In this document: piece after piece, positions 3,756 to 6,594 of the stretch
Layout: every line of letters starts with the position of its first letter
How positions within the stretch are numbered: the first letter of the stretch is position 1
Origin: Elusimicrobiota bacterium
GTDB lineage: Bacteria > Elusimicrobiota > Elusimicrobia > Elusimicrobiales > UBA9959
Direction of reading: 5' to 3'
DNA length: 6,594 nt
Assembly (NCBI GenBank): GCA_030637365.1
Contig: DAOWGR010000166.1
Span: forward strand, 1-6,594
Position numbers and translations under genes: made by a program
Notes under the pieces: generated by a model
Told to the model about the DNA's origin: nothing
Database searches by the model: none
Seen by the model: only the letters and a program-made list of their open reading frames with translations

Positions 3756-6594
3756 ATGAATAATGAAAAAATAGCAATAATAGGAATTGGAATAATAGCG
3801 CCCGATGCTTCAAATAAAGACGAATTCTGGCAAAATGTAAAGACCGGAAGAAATTCAATAAGCGAAATTCCGAAAGACCGCTGGGACCCGCGCATTTATT
3901 TTGACGAAAATAAAACAGCCCTTGATAAAACCTATTCCAAAATAGGCGGCTTTATAAAAAATTTTGAATTTGACCCCATAAAATACCGCATACCGCCTCA
4001 AAGCGCGAAACAAATATCCAGACTTCAGAAAATGACGGTTGAAGCCTCCAGAATGGCTTTGGAAGATTCCGGCTATGACAAGAAATCCTTTGATAGAACA
4101 AGAACGGCCGTATCCATAGGCAATGCCATGGGCGCCATGCGCAAAGAAATGACCGATTTCAAAGTTTATAAATATCACAGCTCGGATATTCTTAAAAAAA
4201 CCAAAACCTTTTCTTCATTAAGCAAAGCTGACCAAAATAAAATATTGTCGCAATATGAAGAAATGGTGGATGAAGGCATAGTAAGCATAAACGAAGATAC
4301 CATGCCGGGAGAATTGTCAAATGTAACAGCGGGAAGAGTCGCGAATATCTTTAATCTCAACGGACCCAATATGACTTTTGACGCGGCATGCGCTTCCTCT
4401 CTGGCCGCCCTGGATTACGCGGTTTTAGGCCTTAGGGCCGAAAAATTTGATATGGCCGTTTGCGGAGGCGCGGATGAAATGATGTCGGCGCCGGCTTATG
4501 TTAAATTCTGTAAAATAGGAGCCTTATCCGAAGACGGCTCATGGGTTTTTGACGAAAGAGCCAATGGTTTTGTCATGGCGGAAGCGGTAGCCGTTTATAT
4601 TTTAAAAAGATACACGGATGCCGTAAGAGACAATGATAATATTTACGCCCTTATAAACGCGGTCGGCGCTTCAAGCGATGGAAAGGGGAAAGGCATAACG
4701 GCGCCAAATCCAAGCGGACAAAAACTTGCCATAAAAAACACTTTTGATCAGGTGGACTATTCACTAAGCGATGTCCAGCTTATTGAAGCCCACGGCACCG
4801 CCACAAAAGCGGGGGATGCTTCGGAATTGAAAGTTTTGCAAGAAATATTTTCCGGTTTATCAATGCCGAGAAATTCGGTGGCTCTGGGTTCAATTAAATC
4901 TCAAATCGGCCATACCAAAGCCGCGGCAGGAGCCGTAAGCATGGTAAAAACCGCTCTCGCTTTGAGCCATAAGGTATTGCCGCCTTCCATTAATTTCAAA
5001 AATCTGAATAAAACCGTGGATCTAAGCGATAGTCCTTTAAAAGTGATTACAGAAGCTCAAGAATGGAAAACTGAAAAAATAAGAAGAGCGAATGTTTCTT
5101 CTTTCGGTTTCGGCGGAGCCAATTTCCATGTGGCTCTGGAAGAATACAGACCGGGAAAATCCACCGCCTTCGCGAAAGAAACGGCGGAAGAAGCTTATAA
5201 TATGCCCGCGATTGAAGTTAAAGAAGACGCGGCAACGCCTTTTTCCGGCTTGCAGGGAGAGGCTGTAACATTTTCAGCGCCCACCGGCCTGGCTCTTTTA
5301 AACCAAATGCAAGCGCTTAAAGATTCCACGATATCAAAATGGCCCGAAACGCATCCGATGGCCGCTTTCGCCATTCCTTCCAATGAAAGAGAAAAAGACG
5401 CTTGCGGCATATCCATTGTTTCAAAATCGCCGAAAGACCTTCAATCAAAAATTGATCTTTTCGCCAAAAGCTATAAAGATGATGTTTTCACCAATCCGCC
5501 TCTTACATTTAAGCTAAAAGGAATGTATCCGTTCAGAAAAACGGAGCTTAAAACCAAAATAGGCTTTCTTTTTCCGGGACAAGGCTCTCAATATGTGGAT
5601 ATGATGAGAGATTTGGCCGCAAAGTACAAAGTCGTTAAAGACACATTTGATGAAGCCGATGTCATTCTTAAGAAAATGATAAACATAAAACTTACCGATG
5701 TTTTATGGTCAAAACCAAATGAAAATAAGGAAGATTTGGAAAAGAGAGAAGCCGCGATTAAACAAACTCAAATGACTCAGCCCGCGGTTCTCACCGCCGA
5801 TGTCGCGATGATGCGTCTTCTTCAGTCATTCGGCATTAATCCCGACATGGCAGCCGGACATAGCCTCGGAGAGTATGCCGCCGCGACGGCGTCGGGAGTT
5901 TTTTCATTTGAAAACGGCTTGAAAGCGGTTACAAGCAGAGCCAAAGAAATGTCCAAAGTAAAAGTTAAAGATCCGGGCAAAATGGCCTCTATAGCGTGGC
6001 ATTTTGAAAAAGTTGAAAAAGAACTTAAAAAAATCAAAGGCTATGTCATATGCGCCAATAAAAACTGTCCCCTGCAAACCGTTATAGCCGGGGAAGCCGA
6101 TTCTGTTGACGAGGCCGTTAAAATGTTCGGCGAATTGGGCGTTCAGGCTCAAATAATACCTGTATCTCACGCTTTCCATTCCAAAATAATACAGCCAGCC
6201 ATGGGTCCATATAGACAATTTCTTGAAGCTATTCCCATATCTTCATCCAAAATCCCTCTTTTATCAAATGTAACGGCGGGATATTTTCCAAAAGACAAGC
6301 AGGGCATCTACAATCTTCTGATAGAACAAATGGTCAGCCCCGTGGAATTCATTAAACAATTGGAAAGAATGTATGATGACGGAGTAAGAACTTTTATTGA
6401 AGTCGGCCCCAAAAGAGTTTTAAGCGCTTTCACCGCCGCGACTTTAAAAGATAAAAAAGACATCAGAATTCTGGCGTCCAATCATCCCAAAAGAGGCGGT
6501 ATAACGGAATTCAACGACTTGTTGGCAAATCTCATCTCGCTCGGCTATAAACTTGACTGGGATGAAAAAACTCCCGCGTCGGGAAAAACCTTCT
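3756..6594 (+). CDS. PfaA-like ketosynthase–acyltransferase megasynthase, 5' part (cut by right edge)
   Basis: The frame is open for 946 codons with no stop and runs off the window. Residues about 4-463 are a ketosynthase with the complete catalytic triad: Cys212 in DAACASS, His346 in EAHGTATKAGD and His386 in GHTKAAAG. The domain ends with SSFGFGGANFH (N456). Residues about 540-600 form a linker leading into the acyltransferase. Residues about 604-900 are an acyltransferase with PGQGSQ (607-612), TQPA (674-677), the nucleophile Ser703 in GHSLGEY, Arg728 25 residues later, and HAFH (805-808), the form usually linked to malonyl-CoA. The layout and phrases such as DKTYSKIGGFI, the PGELSNVTAGRVAN block before the cysteine and SQIGHTK follow PfaA of polyunsaturated-fatty-acid synthases as I recall them. 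That predicts tandem acyl carrier domains next. It would build a long-chain lipid or polyketide in the cytoplasm. Alternatives are an hglE-type or other iterative type I synthase. Odd: a conserved glycine-rich loop reads MAEAVAV (274-280). Confidence 0.93.
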   Translation, partial: MNNEKIAIIGIGIIAPDASNKDEFWQNVKTGRNSISEIPKDRWDPRIYFDENKTALDKTYSKIGGFIKNFEFDPIKYRIPPQSAKQISRLQKMTVEASRMALEDSGYDKKSFDRTRTAVSIGNAMGAMRKEMTDFKVYKYHSSDILKKTKTFSSLSKADQNKILSQYEEMVDEGIVSINEDTMPGELSNVTAGRVANIFNLNGPNMTFDAACASSLAALDYAVLGLRAEKFDMAVCGGADEMMSAPAYVKFCKIGALSEDGSWVFDERANGFVMAEAVAVYILKRYTDAVRDNDNIYALINAVGASSDGKGKGITAPNPSGQKLAIKNTFDQVDYSLSDVQLIEAHGTATKAGDASELKVLQEIFSGLSMPRNSVALGSIKSQIGHTKAAAGAVSMVKTALALSHKVLPPSINFKNLNKTVDLSDSPLKVITEAQEWKTEKIRRANVSSFGFGGANFHVALEEYRPGKSTAFAKETAEEAYNMPAIEVKEDAATPFSGLQGEAVTFSAPTGLALLNQMQALKDSTISKWPETHPMAAFAIPSNEREKDACGISIVSKSPKDLQSKIDLFAKSYKDDVFTNPPLTFKLKGMYPFRKTELKTKIGFLFPGQGSQYVDMMRDLAAKYKVVKDTFDEADVILKKMINIKLTDVLWSKPNENKEDLEKREAAIKQTQMTQPAVLTADVAMMRLLQSFGINPDMAAGHSLGEYAAATASGVFSFENGLKAVTSRAKEMSKVKVKDPGKMASIAWHFEKVEKELKKIKGYVICANKNCPLQTVIAGEADSVDEAVKMFGELGVQAQIIPVSHAFHSKIIQPAMGPYRQFLEAIPISSSKIPLLSNVTAGYFPKDKQGIYNLLIEQMVSPVEFIKQLERMYDDGVRTFIEVGPKRVLSAFTAATLKDKKDIRILASNHPKRGGITEFNDLLANLISLGYKLDWDEKTPASGKTF

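Noticed and set aside
3855..4369. Minus-strand open frames at 3855-4178 and 4175-4369
   Set aside because: They lie wholly inside the well-supported ketosynthase frame and show no family motifs or ribosome sites.
5195..6218. Minus-strand open frames at 5195-5416, 5822-6037 and 5904-6218
   Set aside because: All three are antisense to the linker and acyltransferase region of the synthase, and their composition is that of shadow frames.

Overview
The window carries four protein-coding genes on an AT-leaning bacterial background with strong AGGAGG-type ribosome sites. Three genes read leftwards and one large gene, cut by the right edge, reads rightwards. The outer-membrane PorV/UPF0164 protein and its CsgG-like tail indicate a Gram-negative, diderm organism. 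The mix of a PorV–CsgG fusion, short AT-rich spacers and a PUFA-synthase-like megaenzyme would fit an Elusimicrobiota/Omnitrophota-type lineage. That placement is an inference from architecture, not a demonstrated taxonomy.

Layout. Positions 1-447 hold no intact gene. They contain a diverged second copy (about 1-194) of the last 33 codons plus downstream flank of the neighbouring leftward gene, and a 128-base segment (303-430) with 13-base inverted ends and a 9-pair inner helix. Positions 448-1884 (minus) encode an exported beta-barrel protein of the PorV/UPF0164 type fused to a CsgG-like domain. Positions 1966-2559 (minus) encode a single-pass membrane protein of unknown function with an acidic linker and a helical tail. 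Positions 2638-3477 (minus) encode a metallo-beta-lactamase-fold hydrolase with a complete metal site. The spacers between these three genes are 78 and 81 bases, so they may be co-transcribed.

Positions 3478-3755 are a divergent regulatory region with a candidate leftward promoter and a hairpin or operator-like inverted repeat. From 3756 to the right edge runs an unbroken rightward reading frame of 946 codons. It holds a ketosynthase and a malonyl-type acyltransferase laid out as in PfaA, the first subunit of polyunsaturated-fatty-acid / 'secondary lipid' synthases. The acyl carrier and later domains would lie beyond the window.

Functional picture. The rightward gene probably begins a secondary-lipid or polyketide locus. 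The leftward genes look like cell-envelope and housekeeping functions, and nothing in the sequence ties them to the synthase beyond the shared divergent spacer. The least explained parts are the left-end repeat structure, the Gly-to-Ala changes in a conserved ketosynthase loop, and the inverted repeat in the divergent spacer.
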